Positions 14,141 through 23,889 of a stretch of 64,000 nucleotides of DNA are shown one piece after another. The stretch spans positions 1 to 64,000 of the forward strand of contig JADJMH010000020.1 in assembly GCA_016709675.1 (NCBI GenBank). Direction: 5' to 3'. The translations under genes were made by a program, and so were the position numbers. Positions within the stretch are counted from its first letter, which is position 1; every line of letters begins with the position of its first letter. Below the pieces are notes generated by a model, which saw only the letters and a program-made list of their open reading frames with translations, was not told where the DNA came from and did not search any database. The stretch is from Candidatus Accumulibacter proximus. Lineage in GTDB: Bacteria; Pseudomonadota; Gammaproteobacteria; Burkholderiales; Rhodocyclaceae.

Positions 14141-16888
14141 CTAAGAGGATGCGACCGAATATCGGCCAGCCAGCGCGGAAACCGTCGCGTTATGGGCCAC
14201 CGCATCATGCGGCAGCAGGAGGTATTTCCACGGCTTGCCGCCTTGAGCCTGTGAATACGCACTGGCGTTCCGGCACCATGTCGCCGCCGCGTCGGCTTTG
14301 GCCTTCACGTCGCTGGCTGTCATGTCCTTGGCGGCTTTGGTCTCGATAATCAGGTTGTGGTCAGCAGTCGCCGCAACGAAGTCCGGAACGTACTCGGGTT
14401 GGTTGGCGCCTGAACGGTAGTAGATGTTGAACTGTCCGGCGACTGGCCGGAACCAGCACAGCGCGTCACGCTCCAGCACGCAGGCGAGCACACGCTCGGT
14501 ATCGGAGTGAAACTTCTGCACCGGGTAGGCGCACTTGCTGAACCCGCCGTAGACGTACTGCGCGATCTTGCCCTTCTCGTCGGGTGCCTGATGCAGCGGC
14601 AGGATGTCGCCCTCGGCGGTAAAGGCGCAGTGCTTGAGCGGCGTGAAGCCCTGACTGATGACCACCTCGGATTCGGAAATGTCCTCGTAGTAGTGCAGCG
14701 CCATTTGCAGATGGATGTTCTCGGCAAGCGTCTTGCCGTAGTTGCCGAGGATGTTGTGCAGCTCATTGTCGCTTCTCAGGTAAGTCCTGAAGTGCGCGAC
14801 AGCTTGCACGGATAGCTCATGGATCAACTCGGCGTGTTCGTCGTAGGACACGTCGTCGTAATTGATCAGTTCGCGGACGATGTAGTTTTCCAGTTGCGAT
14901 TCCATGACCGTCGACGACTGCCCGTACAGCACCTGCTTGCCGGTTTTCAAGCCTTGGCCGACCAGGGCCATGTCCTGTGGCTGGAAGTTCATTTTCGACA
15001 GATCGAGCTGGAAAAGCTTGTAGCCGCTCTTCACCGGGCCTTTCGGTACCACCGAGATACGCGGAATATCGATCGTGTGCTCGACCAGCACCGCTACCGT
15101 CTTCTGGACAATGTCGGCCAATGGCGACGCCGCCGCAGTTGCCAGCAGGTCGCCCTGCTTGGGCAGCAGGCGTTCCTGAACCCGCTGGACGATTTGCTGC
15201 TGGATGGCGGTTTGCGTCAGCGCGGCGCTGCTTGGCACAAGGGACAGCCCTTGTCGCTTCTCGCGACTGATTTCGGCGATAACGTCCATGGCGACTTGCG
15301 CAATCTGCCGCTCTTCGCCGGTATGCAGAACAAGCCTCGGAGCCGACGTGCCATACTGCGCGCCGTCGCCGGCGGCGCCAGGGATTGGCGTTGTGCCTTT
15401 TGCAAGGGTCCCGAGCATGGCATTGACCATAGGCTGCACTGAAATGCTCTTCAGGCTGCTGCCAGTGCCGGTGTCCGGCGTCAGCACCAAGGTCTGCATG
15501 CGGATCGGTGAATCGCCGCGTCCCGCCGCGTCGATGACCTCCTGAAACCTGTCGTGGGCGATGATGTTCAGCCGGTCGACCGCGTCCACGCCGGTCTTGC
15601 GGCCATACGGCAAACGCAGGCCGCGACCGATCGACTGCTCGATCAGCGTGCGGGCATTGGCGGCACGCAGCGGAACGATGGTGTAGAGATTGGTCACGTC
15701 CCAGCCTTCTTTCAGCATGTTGACGTGGATCACGATCTCGGTCGGCTCGTCGTAGCTTTCCACTGCCAGGAGGCGCCGGATCATTTCCTCTTCATCGGCA
15801 CCGGAACGGCTCGAATCCACCTGAATGACCTTGCCCCTGTAACGGCCAGCGAAGAAGGCATCGGCTTCGATGTTTGCCATCAACGCGGCAGCGTGGGTCG
15901 TATCCCGCGCAATGACCAGCATGAAGGGCTTGACCAGCTTTTGTCCGGTCTGCTGCGCGTAGGTCAGAAGATGGACCTTGGTCTCCTCATGCACCCGCAC
16001 GCCGTCCTGCAGCTTGATCGTTTCCAGCGCACCAGCGCTATGGGCGCTCGGGTCGAAATTCTGCTGCGTGACAACTGCCGGTTCCTTGACGAAACCATCC
16101 GCGATGGCACGCGCCAGCGGGTAATCCATCACCACATTCCTGAACGGCGTCGTCCTGCCGCCAGTGCCCTCGACGAAAGGGGTTGCCGTCAGCTCAAGTC
16201 CGAGCAAGGGGCGCAACTCGTTCAAGGAGCGAATACCCGCACTCGCCCGGTAACGGTGCGACTCGTCCATGATCAGGACCAGATCATCCAGCCCGGCCAG
16301 ATACTCGAAATAGCTCTGCCCAAGGTATTCCGACAGGCGCTTGATCTTCGGTGACTTGCCGCCGCGCACCTCGGAATTGATCTTCGAGATGTTGAAAATA
16401 TTGACCTCGATGCCGCCCAGCAGACTCCGGCTGCCACGCTGCTCGTAGTTGTCGCCGGTAATCACCTCGGGCGGTGTGCTGGCAAACTCGGCAATGCCCT
16501 TGAACACGTACTTGGGCGAGTTCGGCGAGAAGTCGCCGATCAGCTTGTCGTAGATCGTCAGGTTTGGCGCCAGCACGAAGAAATGCTTGTAGCCGTAGGC
16601 CGCATGCAGATAGCTGATGAACGCACCCATCAGACGCGTCTTGCCGACGCCCGTTGCCAGCGCGAAGCACAGGGACGGGAAATCGCGCTCGAAGTCGGCC
16701 AGCGTTGGAAACTGACCGGTCAGCGCATCCTGCATGGCCTTCAATTCTGCCGGCGACCGCGCTTGCGAATCGCGTAGCGCGGGCACCTGATCGACCGCCC
16801 AATGCAGACGGCGCAGGCTTTCGGTTTGTGGCTCGCGCAGACTCAGGCGACCACTGACCGAGCGAACGATGTTTTCCAGACTCATCAT
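14141..16888 (-). CDS. res: Type III restriction-modification helicase-endonuclease (Res)
   Basis: About 915 aa, SF2 helicase plus nuclease. Walker A is ATGVGKTRLMGAF, DExx box LIMDESHRYR, motif III LELTATP, and motif VI EQSIGRGLRLPYGR. Near the C-terminus, PEYVPDFVAATADHNLIIETKAAKD is a PD-(D/E)XK nuclease core. With the Mod methyltransferase upstream this is the restriction subunit that translocates or diffuses and cleaves unmodified DNA. The start is at one of the paired ATGs (16888/16885), with AGGGGAAAG as ribosome-binding site; the frame extends further to 16975 without support. It ends 19 bp before the NERD gene. Confidence 0.88.
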   Translation of the reverse strand: MMSLENIVRSVSGRLSLREPQTESLRRLHWAVDQVPALRDSQARSPAELKAMQDALTGQFPTLADFERDFPSLCFALATGVGKTRLMGAFISYLHAAYGYKHFFVLAPNLTIYDKLIGDFSPNSPKYVFKGIAEFASTPPEVITGDNYEQRGSRSLLGGIEVNIFNISKINSEVRGGKSPKIKRLSEYLGQSYFEYLAGLDDLVLIMDESHRYRASAGIRSLNELRPLLGLELTATPFVEGTGGRTTPFRNVVMDYPLARAIADGFVKEPAVVTQQNFDPSAHSAGALETIKLQDGVRVHEETKVHLLTYAQQTGQKLVKPFMLVIARDTTHAAALMANIEADAFFAGRYRGKVIQVDSSRSGADEEEMIRRLLAVESYDEPTEIVIHVNMLKEGWDVTNLYTIVPLRAANARTLIEQSIGRGLRLPYGRKTGVDAVDRLNIIAHDRFQEVIDAAGRGDSPIRMQTLVLTPDTGTGSSLKSISVQPMVNAMLGTLAKGTTPIPGAAGDGAQYGTSAPRLVLHTGEERQIAQVAMDVIAEISREKRQGLSLVPSSAALTQTAIQQQIVQRVQERLLPKQGDLLATAAASPLADIVQKTVAVLVEHTIDIPRISVVPKGPVKSGYKLFQLDLSKMNFQPQDMALVGQGLKTGKQVLYGQSSTVMESQLENYIVRELINYDDVSYDEHAELIHELSVQAVAHFRTYLRSDNELHNILGNYGKTLAENIHLQMALHYYEDISESEVVISQGFTPLKHCAFTAEGDILPLHQAPDEKGKIAQYVYGGFSKCAYPVQKFHSDTERVLACVLERDALCWFRPVAGQFNIYYRSGANQPEYVPDFVAATADHNLIIETKAAKDMTASDVKAKADAAATWCRNASAYSQAQGGKPWKYLLLPHDAVAHNATVSALAGRYSVASS

Positions 16889-17864
16889 TTCTTTCCCCTG
16901 GGGCGGGCAAGGCCTTGACCATCCGGTCGAAGTCGGACTCAAACCGGGCGTCGTCGAGTACGCGAAACTTGCCAAATTCAGTCTCGGCTTGGCTCTTGGC
17001 GAGTTCCACCGAAATGCGGCCAGCGCCCTGCAAAATCTCGCGGTCGTTCAGAGTCAGGAATCCTTCAAGCTTGGTGATCCAGTCCTGCATGCTCATTGCC
17101 ATTCGGCGGGTGGCCTGACCTTCGGCAAAGATCAGATATTGTTCCGCCAGGTTATTGAGGGCGCGCAGTTCGTCTTCGGCCAGGTAGTTCTTGGCAACAC
17201 TCACGTCGCTCTTGCGGATTCGTTTGCCCTCCCACGTCGTGAGGCCCATGTTCGGCTGCGTACTGTCGGCCCGGTGGGAAATCAATTCAGCAGCCGTGTG
17301 GCCGTGGATCGCGTAATGCTCCTTGTTTTGCACCGTGGCAAAGAACTCTTGCGTCAGCGGTGCGGCGGGGTCGTAATCGACACTGGTTGCGTAGATGTCG
17401 GTAATTTTCTGGTAGAAGCGCCGTTCGCTGGTGCGAATGTCTTGCAGGCGGCGGGTCAGCTCGTCAAAGTAATCGAGACCCTTGCCGGGGTTTTTCAGGC
17501 GCTCGTCATCCAGCACAAAGCCCTTGACGATGAACTCCTTGAGCTGAGCGCTGGCCCATTGGCGCAAGCGCACGCCGACCTGGCTGCGCACCCGGTAGCC
17601 CACGGCCAGCACCATATCAGGGTTGTAGTGCACCACTTCATAGGTCTTGCCATCGGCAGCAGTTGTTCGGAAAAGCCGAACAACTGAATTCTCGATCAGT
17701 TCGCCATCCTCAAAAATGTGCTTGATGTGCTCGCTGATCGTGCCTTTGGCTTTGCCGAACAGATCGGTCAGCTGCTTCTGGCTCAACCATAGGGTTTCGT
17801 CCTCCAGCACGACGCTGAGCTTTGTCCTGCCGTCCTCGCTTTGGTAGAGAAGGAATTCGCTCAA
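16885..17864 (-). CDS. rhuM: RhuM family protein, frameshift at 3' end
   Basis: RhuM was named in a Salmonella pathogenicity island; the molecular function is unknown, though homologues are common beside restriction systems. This copy has the DNA-binding-like N-terminus (LSQKQLTDLFGKAKGTISEH, IKHIF) and the conserved VHYNPDMVLAVGYRVRS and GxxLRQWASAQLKEFIVKGF segments. The last family residues are FDRMVKALPAP. The present frame does not stop there but runs antisense-free through res to 16284 as junk. One extra base in the GGGG run near 16895 would instead give PGGKK and stop at 16885-16887, the usual length of about 326 aa. The ATG overlaps the mod stop by four bases. Confidence 0.8.
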
Positions 17865-19540
17865 GCCGCGCCCTCCGCGGAATCTTTCCCTCGCTGTTCC
17901 TCAAACAATCCGGCCTGCTGTGGCGTGACGTCTTGTTTGGGAGCCGCTTTTTCCTGCATCGGAAGGTTCTCGACGTTCAGGCTGTAATCGTCGTGCCCCC
18001 ACTCGCAACGGGACAAGACCATCTTGGGAATCTTCTTGGCGGTGAGATTGGGGTAACGGTTTGCATCGCCGCGGAATGCCGAACAGCAGACCAGCAAGCT
18101 GCGCCCTTCGCCGACTTCATCGCTTAAGGCCTGCAACTGTTCCGGCGTCAGGCTTTGCGTTGTGACGTAGATGAAGTCGTTCTCGGTGCTCTTGCCGTGT
18201 TGCCAGTAGTGCGCGTCGCTGGGTGCGTAGGTGAAGCCTTCCAGCTTGCAGATCGCTGCCGCCAGCATTTCGGCGTTGTAGTCCTTGTTGATGATCCACT
18301 GGCCCCAGCGGTCTTGTTGCAACAGGCTGGGGGCGAGGCGGTAATAGCGGAAGCCGCCACCGCCTTGCCAATTCACGGCCTTGCTGATGCCGCCCTGGTC
18401 CTCGCCGTCGATGACCTTTTTCAGGCGCGGAATGATGTGTGTGTGGCAGTGCTCGCCCAACTCGACCATGATCCAGCGGCGGCCCATCTTGTGGGCGACG
18501 GCGCCGGTGGTGCCGGAACCGGCGAAGGAATCGAGTACGAGATCGCCTGGGTTGGTGGCAAGTGCAAGCACTCTCTGCAACAACCGTTCCGGTTTTGGCG
18601 TTGCGAAGGCATCATCAGGATTGATTGCCTTTACTTCCTCACGTGCCTCGTGGTTTTGTCCAACCTCAGTGTGAAGCCAAATCGTCGGCGCAGGAGGCTC
18701 TGCAAGCTTTAACTCAGAGAGAAAGGTTTTCCTTGAAGGATTCGCTTTGCCGTCACTACCGAACCAAATTTCATCGTTGTCATCCATGCGGCGAAGAGCA
18801 TCCGCGGGAAAACGAGGTGATGCCCCTTTTGGTGGCGACCAAGTAACACCGTTCTTGAATATAAATTCAAACGCTTGCTCCTTCTCGGAACCCGTTCGCT
18901 TCGCATAAAGTGGCGTTGCTTTCCAAGGGCCTTTGGCGTGACCATCCAGATTCCGATAGCGACTGTCCATTTCCGCAGTACGCCCCAGTCGGTTTGGACG
19001 CCATCCTTCCTTATTACGGGCATAAATTAGTACGTGGTCGTGCGTTTCAGCGAGCCACTTAGAGTCATTGGAAACGGTGTACTTTTTTTGCCATATCACA
19101 TTCGATACAAAATTAGCCCGACCAAATATTTCGTCACATAGGACCTTGAGGTAATGGGCCTCATTATCATCAATGGTGATCCACAGAGAACCATCTTCGG
19201 ATAAAAGCCGCCGAATGATCTCCAACCGATCCCGCATCAGTGACAGCCAGATTGAATGCTCCACACCATCGTCGTAATGCGTGAAGGCGCTACCGGTGTT
19301 GTAAGGTGGATCAATGAAGACGCACTTCACCTTGCCCGTGTATTCCTGCTCCAAGGCCTTCAAAGCCAGCAGGTTGTCGCCGAAGATAAGCTGGTTATCG
19401 AAAAAGTCGGCGCTGGTGACACGGTGCTTCGCGTGGTGGCTTTTCTCTGGATCGGCCAACAAAATGCGCGGCTCCAGCTTCGGACGCGCATCCTTGCCGA
19501 TCCATGTCAGTTCGAGGCGGGTTCTCTTAGGCGATGTCAT
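17861..19540 (-). CDS. mod: Type III DNA methyltransferase (Mod), beta-class N6-adenine
   Basis: A 559-aa amino-methyltransferase. The catalytic motif IV DPPYNTG (about residue 77) precedes the SAM-binding motif FAGSGTTG (about residue 340), the beta-class order of Mod subunits. In between is a long target-recognition region (about 170-300). It would methylate adenine on one strand of an asymmetric site and specify DNA recognition for Res. It is transcribed with rhuM (4-bp overlap) and res. Bases around 18600-19150, the recognition domain, look more AT-rich than the flanks, as is common for swapped specificity domains. Confidence 0.9.
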   Translation of the reverse strand: MTSPKRTRLELTWIGKDARPKLEPRILLADPEKSHHAKHRVTSADFFDNQLIFGDNLLALKALEQEYTGKVKCVFIDPPYNTGSAFTHYDDGVEHSIWLSLMRDRLEIIRRLLSEDGSLWITIDDNEAHYLKVLCDEIFGRANFVSNVIWQKKYTVSNDSKWLAETHDHVLIYARNKEGWRPNRLGRTAEMDSRYRNLDGHAKGPWKATPLYAKRTGSEKEQAFEFIFKNGVTWSPPKGASPRFPADALRRMDDNDEIWFGSDGKANPSRKTFLSELKLAEPPAPTIWLHTEVGQNHEAREEVKAINPDDAFATPKPERLLQRVLALATNPGDLVLDSFAGSGTTGAVAHKMGRRWIMVELGEHCHTHIIPRLKKVIDGEDQGGISKAVNWQGGGGFRYYRLAPSLLQQDRWGQWIINKDYNAEMLAAAICKLEGFTYAPSDAHYWQHGKSTENDFIYVTTQSLTPEQLQALSDEVGEGRSLLVCCSAFRGDANRYPNLTAKKIPKMVLSRCEWGHDDYSLNVENLPMQEKAAPKQDVTPQQAGLFEEQRGKDSAEGAA

Positions 19541-19566
19541 AGCAACTTGCTATTTTTATGCATATT

Positions 19567-19794
19567 TCAACAATTTTCCGTTTTCGGATGAAGTGAGACG
19601 TCACGCCCAATAGGGGATGTATTCGGCAAATTTTGAAGAGGTTGCTTCGGGGTCTTTGCGATTGATACGCCCGGCTGCGGGCTTGTTGCGCTGCCCGGGA
19701 ACATGAACGAGCAGCAGCGACACACCAAGATAGTCGATGAGCCGATCATGTCGTCGAGGTAGAAGCGCCATTCACGCGCTGCATTGTCAGACAT
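19567..19794 (-). pseudogene. HEPN/HepT-like partner of MNT protein, truncated or frameshifted
   Basis: A 75-aa frame overlapping the MNT gene by eight bases. It starts MSDNAAREWRFYLDDMI, like the first helix of HepT/DUF86 HEPN toxins. It then loses resemblance; in another frame the next bases read LIDYLGVS, reminiscent of the RxxxxH motif region (RNRLIHxYLG) found about 60 residues later in intact proteins. An internal deletion with frame change is the simplest explanation. The catalytic Arg-His pair is not present. Function is presumably lost, leaving the MNT antitoxin alone. Confidence 0.5.
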
Positions 19795-20077
19795 GGACGG
19801 CCTCCTTTTCGACGAACGGACGCAGCTCGGGACGCAACGCTTTATCGGTCACGAGATCAATCGGCGCACCGAAGAGGTCTTCGAGGTAGAACTGAACGCC
19901 GAAGTAACGCTCGGATGTTGCCGGGCCATCAAAAGCGACTAGGATATCGACGTCCCTATCGCTCCGGGCGGCGTCGCGGACGGTTGATCCGAACAGTGCG
20001 AGATCCGTCACCCCGAAGCGAGCTGCCAGTTCGGGCTTGCTGCGGGTAAGCAGTTCGATGGCTGTTGTTCTGTTCAT
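19787..20077 (-). CDS. mntA: MNT-type nucleotidyltransferase antitoxin
   Basis: A 96-aa minimal nucleotidyltransferase with the signature LALFGSTVRDAARSDRDVDI, i.e. GS followed by DxD, and a C-terminal segment IDLVTDKALRPELRPFV typical of MntA. MntA proteins neutralise HEPN toxins by adenylylating them. ATG 20077 was chosen; the longer frame to 20122 runs into the helicase gene. It lies between the SNF2 helicase and mod, and the HEPN partner that follows is broken. Confidence 0.8.
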   Translation of the reverse strand: MNRTTAIELLTRSKPELAARFGVTDLALFGSTVRDAARSDRDVDILVAFDGPATSERYFGVQFYLEDLFGAPIDLVTDKALRPELRPFVEKEAVHV

Positions 20078-20096
20078 TACTATCTCCAATCTATCA

Positions 20097-23000
20097 TCAC
20101 AGCAGCTCCCATTCCACGGCAAATAGCCGGGTAGCCGTTACTTGCTGCCCCAACTGCTGCTCCAGTTCGTCGATCAGGCTGTCTCGCCGGGCTTGAACCT
20201 GATCCTGCCGGTCGAATAGTTCGCGCCGCTTCTTGTCTCGCTGCCTCTCAAGATCGCGTTGTTCCTTCTGCGCTTGCAGCTTGTCGGCCAGGGTAGCCGC
20301 GCGCTTGCTCCTGGTGCGCGCTTCCTTGATTTGCCGGTCAAGGTCTTTGATCTCCCGCTCAAGGCCGACCTTCAGATCGTCAGCCCACGCATCGAGTTTT
20401 TCCGTCTCCTGCGAGAAGAACAACAGGTTGCGCGACTCAAGGTCGCCAATCACCAGTGCCTGTTGCTGGTTGATCCGCTGTTGCAGCGCTGGCGGAATCG
20501 GCACATTGGCAGCGCCGAAATCGAGCATGTTCTGCTGCGCCGGGGCGAGATCGTCCGAGAGCGATTGCTGAAGCGGAGCACCGTCAACACGTGGCAACGG
20601 AACGGGAGACCCAGGCATGCCGAGCAGGCGGTCGGTTACCTCGGCATCGAAGACATTTCCATCGGCGTCAATGGCAGCAGCCAACAGATGCTCTTCGGTC
20701 GCGCCCAGGGAATGGATGCGCAGGTGCTGAACCATCAGCGTGCCAGTCTGGCCCCGCAAGGCCTCGATGACCGAGACCTTCGCCCCGTAGGCGTCGTAGT
20801 CGAGCACCAGCTTGCTGGGGGTCAGCGGCGCGCGCTGGGCATGGTCGATCAAGCCCTGTGCGAGAGGGTGCGCCATGCGGTAGATATGCGCGAGAACTTC
20901 CCATTGCGCGCTCCGGCGCGGCAACTCGTAACGCCCCAGGGGGATCGCGGTCGCGTTTCCATCCCGCAGGCCATTGGGCAGGCTGCTCAGCAGGAAGCCG
21001 CTATCGTCTTCGTCAAAAGTTGCATGCCCGTTGAGCGCGGCGCGGGTGAAGCGCATCAACAGGCGCTCCAGCCTGCCGAGGGAGGCACGGGCATCGCTGT
21101 TGCGCAGGCGCAGTCGCTCTTGCACGTCTTCGTCGAAGTTTTCCAGCAGCGCCCTGCGGGCATTGAGCATGGCGTCGGAGATCTCGCCCGCCAGGTCGAG
21201 TTGCAGTTGCTCGAAGGCCGTATGAATGGCCTCGGGGTGGCGGCAGGTCTGGTATATCTCGGCGATGCGGCGTTCGAAATCGACACCGGACTCCACCGCC
21301 CCCAGCACTTCATCACTGGCGCCGAAGACGCCATCGAACAACTGGAACTTCTGGGCCAGCAACTCATAGACGCGCCGGTCGGCGTCGTTGTCGCGATTCA
21401 GGAAGTTGACGACAACCACATCGTGCTTCTGCCCGTAGCGGTGGCAACGCCCGATGCGCTGTTCGATCCGTTGCGGGTTCCACGGCAGGTCATAGTTGAT
21501 GACCATCGAGCAGAACTGGAGGTTTATCCCTTCGGCACCGGCCTCCGTGGCGATCATGATGCTGCCGCCGTTGCCAGCATGGTCGCGGAAGTAGTCCACT
21601 ATTGCGGCGCGCGTGTCGGCCGTGCGTGAGCCCGATACCCGGTCGGTGCCAGCATGCCGGGCGACCCACTCGGCGTAGATTGCCCTGGCCTTGGCATCCG
21701 TGTTGCTGCCGTTGAACAGCACCACGCCGGGACCGTGTTCGGTGCCTGCGAGGAGCTGCAGCAGGTACTCCTGCGTGCGGCGGGATTCGGTGAAGACAAT
21801 GGCCTTCTTCGCCGCACCGAGTTCGTCGAGTTTCTTGAACGCGACGCTGAGGGCTTGAAGCAAGGCGGTGCCCTTGGCGTTCTCCGTGATCGAAATAGCC
21901 AGATTACGGAATGACTCGAGTTCGCCGACTTCGGCCTGGATGGCGGTGATTTCGGCTGCGGTTGCATCTGCGTCCATGGTCTTGGCGTTGCCGTCGGCGA
22001 CGGATTCCAACTCGTCCGCCAGTTCGTCGAGGCCTTCGTAGTCCTGGTCAAGTTCCTCGGCAAGGTCGATGCTTGCGGCTTTTTCGTCTCGCGTAAGGCC
22101 TAGTCGCTTGATGAGGGTTTCCAGCGCCCCAGCGATGGCGAAGGTGGAAGACGCCAGCAGTTTGCGCAGGACCAGTGTGATCAGTTGCCGCTGGCTGTTG
22201 GGCAACGCGTACAGCGATGGCCGTTGCAGGAATTCCGAGACGTAGTTGTAGAGCCTGGTCTCGTCGGGACCGGGTACAAATTCTTGCAGCATCGGAATGC
22301 GCCGGGTGTATTTGACGTAGGCCTCGACCTGTCGGCGCAGCGTGCGCTTGCAGATCGGTGCAATGCGGTTCTTCAGCGCATCGAAACTGGCGGCGTCCTT
22401 GAGTTGCCCGAATTGGGCGCGGAAGCTATCCAGATCGCCGAATACGCGCTCGTCGACGAAGCTGACCAGTCCGTAGAGTTCCAGCAAGGAATTCTGGAGC
22501 GGCGTTGCCGTCAGCAAGACCTTGTGCGGCAGCGTCAGTGCATCGCGCAGGATGCGGGCGGTCTTGTTCTCCGGCTTATAGACGTTGCGCAGGCGATGGG
22601 CTTCGTCGATGACCACCAAGTCCCACGATACGGACTGTATGTCCTTGGCTTTGCCTGCCGCGAATTGATAGGAGCAGATGAGTACGGTGGCGCTGTTGCC
22701 TGCAAGGTCGAACGGATTTGTCGCACCGTCCTTGATGGCTTGCCGGTAGGACCTGGCTTCAAGGAGCGCGGCAGCGATACCGAACTTGTCTGCCAGTTCC
22801 TGGTGCCACTGCTTGCGCAGGTTGGCCGGGGTGATGACGAGAATGCGGCGTTTGCGCTCGGCCCATTTCTGAGCGATCAACAAGCCGGCTTCGATGGTTT
22901 TGCCGAGACCGACTTCGTCGGCAAGGATGGCACCCCTGGACAGCGGGTTGCTCGTCGCGAACAGGGCGGCGTCGATCTGGTGGGGATTCAAGTCGACTTG

Positions 23001-23102
23001 AGCATCCAGTAGCGCACCGGCCATGCGGTCCATGGAATTGGACGCGGCACGGCGGGTCAGTTGATGCGCGAAATACGCTAGCTGGTGCGGGCTGTAGGTC
23101 AT
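20097..23102 (-). CDS. SNF2/RapA-like helicase
   Basis: About 1001 aa, SF2 SNF2 type. Motifs: Walker A ILADEVGLGKTIEAG (about residue 58), DEAH in VVIDEAHRLRN, LLTATPLQNS, and motif VI QRIEQRIGRCHRYGQ. An acidic linker (about 350-390) and a long charged C-terminal coiled coil (about 880-970) are visible. Related stand-alone SNF2 proteins occur in phage-defence loci such as DISARM (DrmD) and beside methyltransferases; RapA itself recycles RNA polymerase. The start at ATG 23102 (MTYSPHQLAYFAHQLTRR) is well supported, while the longer frame overlaps the toxin gene. Neighbours suggest a defence role. Confidence 0.85.
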   Translation of the reverse strand: MTYSPHQLAYFAHQLTRRAASNSMDRMAGALLDAQVDLNPHQIDAALFATSNPLSRGAILADEVGLGKTIEAGLLIAQKWAERKRRILVITPANLRKQWHQELADKFGIAAALLEARSYRQAIKDGATNPFDLAGNSATVLICSYQFAAGKAKDIQSVSWDLVVIDEAHRLRNVYKPENKTARILRDALTLPHKVLLTATPLQNSLLELYGLVSFVDERVFGDLDSFRAQFGQLKDAASFDALKNRIAPICKRTLRRQVEAYVKYTRRIPMLQEFVPGPDETRLYNYVSEFLQRPSLYALPNSQRQLITLVLRKLLASSTFAIAGALETLIKRLGLTRDEKAASIDLAEELDQDYEGLDELADELESVADGNAKTMDADATAAEITAIQAEVGELESFRNLAISITENAKGTALLQALSVAFKKLDELGAAKKAIVFTESRRTQEYLLQLLAGTEHGPGVVLFNGSNTDAKARAIYAEWVARHAGTDRVSGSRTADTRAAIVDYFRDHAGNGGSIMIATEAGAEGINLQFCSMVINYDLPWNPQRIEQRIGRCHRYGQKHDVVVVNFLNRDNDADRRVYELLAQKFQLFDGVFGASDEVLGAVESGVDFERRIAEIYQTCRHPEAIHTAFEQLQLDLAGEISDAMLNARRALLENFDEDVQERLRLRNSDARASLGRLERLLMRFTRAALNGHATFDEDDSGFLLSSLPNGLRDGNATAIPLGRYELPRRSAQWEVLAHIYRMAHPLAQGLIDHAQRAPLTPSKLVLDYDAYGAKVSVIEALRGQTGTLMVQHLRIHSLGATEEHLLAAAIDADGNVFDAEVTDRLLGMPGSPVPLPRVDGAPLQQSLSDDLAPAQQNMLDFGAANVPIPPALQQRINQQQALVIGDLESRNLLFFSQETEKLDAWADDLKVGLEREIKDLDRQIKEARTRSKRAATLADKLQAQKEQRDLERQRDKKRRELFDRQDQVQARRDSLIDELEQQLGQQVTATRLFAVEWELL

Positions 23103-23149
23103 CGTTTGTCTTGTCTTGCCGCTATGACGGATAGTACTCTGGCGTTGGC

Positions 23150-23539
23150 CTATCGCCCCCAATGCCCCTCGAAGTCGAACGATAGCTGCCGCTGGTGCCG
23201 GATCGCGAGCAGGCAAATCGTTCCGCCGATCAGCGCATAGAGCAGCAGGTAGTCCTTGAGGACGTATTCGCGCAGGGCGTCCATGTCCTGCGTCAGCGCA
23301 GACAACTTTGTGCGGAGGGTTGCGAGTGCGTTGGTGGTCTCGACAGACCGCGGTTGGCGGGCCAACAACGGCCTGCCCATTTCAGGGAAGCGCTCAAGGT
23401 TGGGGATCACCGTTTCGAGCAGTTCATCCAGCAAGCCGTCGAAGGCCTGCGGTGCTTCCACTTCGGTCAGGAAAAGTTCGATGCCTTCGAGGTTGCGCTC
23501 GAAATTTGCAGTGAATTTGACGACAGGTTTTTTCGCCAT
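23150..23539 (-). CDS. RelE/ParE superfamily toxin-like protein
   Basis: A 129-aa protein with ParE/RelE features: an N-terminal strand VVKFTANFERNLEGIELFL, a central FPEMGRPL (the RxxPxxGRPL theme), and a C-terminal YLLLYALIGGTICLLAIRHQ strand pair ending in FDFEGHWGR. It has an insertion of about 25 aa after GRPL compared with minimal ParE. Two bases separate it from the 99-aa gene upstream. The matching antitoxin is probably the Phd protein further upstream. Confidence 0.7.
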   Translation of the reverse strand: MAKKPVVKFTANFERNLEGIELFLTEVEAPQAFDGLLDELLETVIPNLERFPEMGRPLLARQPRSVETTNALATLRTKLSALTQDMDALREYVLKDYLLLYALIGGTICLLAIRHQRQLSFDFEGHWGR

Positions 23540-23541
23540 GC

Positions 23542-23841
23542 TTATTGCCGTTCCTCGTCAGTATCCCAAGTTGTTCGGTAGGCATCGACGTAGAACGCCG
23601 TCGCTGCCGGGTCAATGTCCCAATAGCGGCGACACAGCCGACGGTAGAGTTCGAGCGCAGGCGCAAAGCCGCAAAAGCTGAGCAGGCCATCGAGGGTTTG
23701 TTCAATCTGCCGCGTGTCCCGGCTGCGGGTGCGCAAGATGGCCTCAACGAGGGGCGTGTACTCCCGCACCGCCTGTTGATTGATGGCAGCGATTTCGGCG
23801 GCAAGCTGCGCGATGCTCTCGGGTATCGGATAAACTGCCAC
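23542..23841 (-). CDS. Conserved small protein of unknown function between antitoxin and toxin
   Basis: A 99-aa helical protein (AVYPIPESIAQLAAEIAAIN, later ALELYRRLCRRYWDIDPAATA). I do not recognise a family. It lies two bases before the RelE/ParE-like gene and about 49 bp after the Phd antitoxin gene, so it is surely part of the same transcript. It could be a third component of the toxin module or an accessory of the helicase. No membrane segment, signal peptide or catalytic motif is seen. Confidence 0.6.
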   Translation of the reverse strand: MAVYPIPESIAQLAAEIAAINQQAVREYTPLVEAILRTRSRDTRQIEQTLDGLLSFCGFAPALELYRRLCRRYWDIDPAATAFYVDAYRTTWDTDEERQ

Positions 23842-23889
23842 GCCAACGGCCCATGAATACGGTTCCGCGAACCCGGTGATCTCGACCAG

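Noticed and set aside
16284..16884. 200-aa C-terminal extension of RhuM overlapping res
   Set aside because: The sequence is the res gene in another frame; a one-base shift explains it.
20259..21629. 456-aa plus-strand open frame inside the SNF2 helicase gene
   Set aside because: Shadow of the helicase frame; no recognisable domain or ribosome-binding site.
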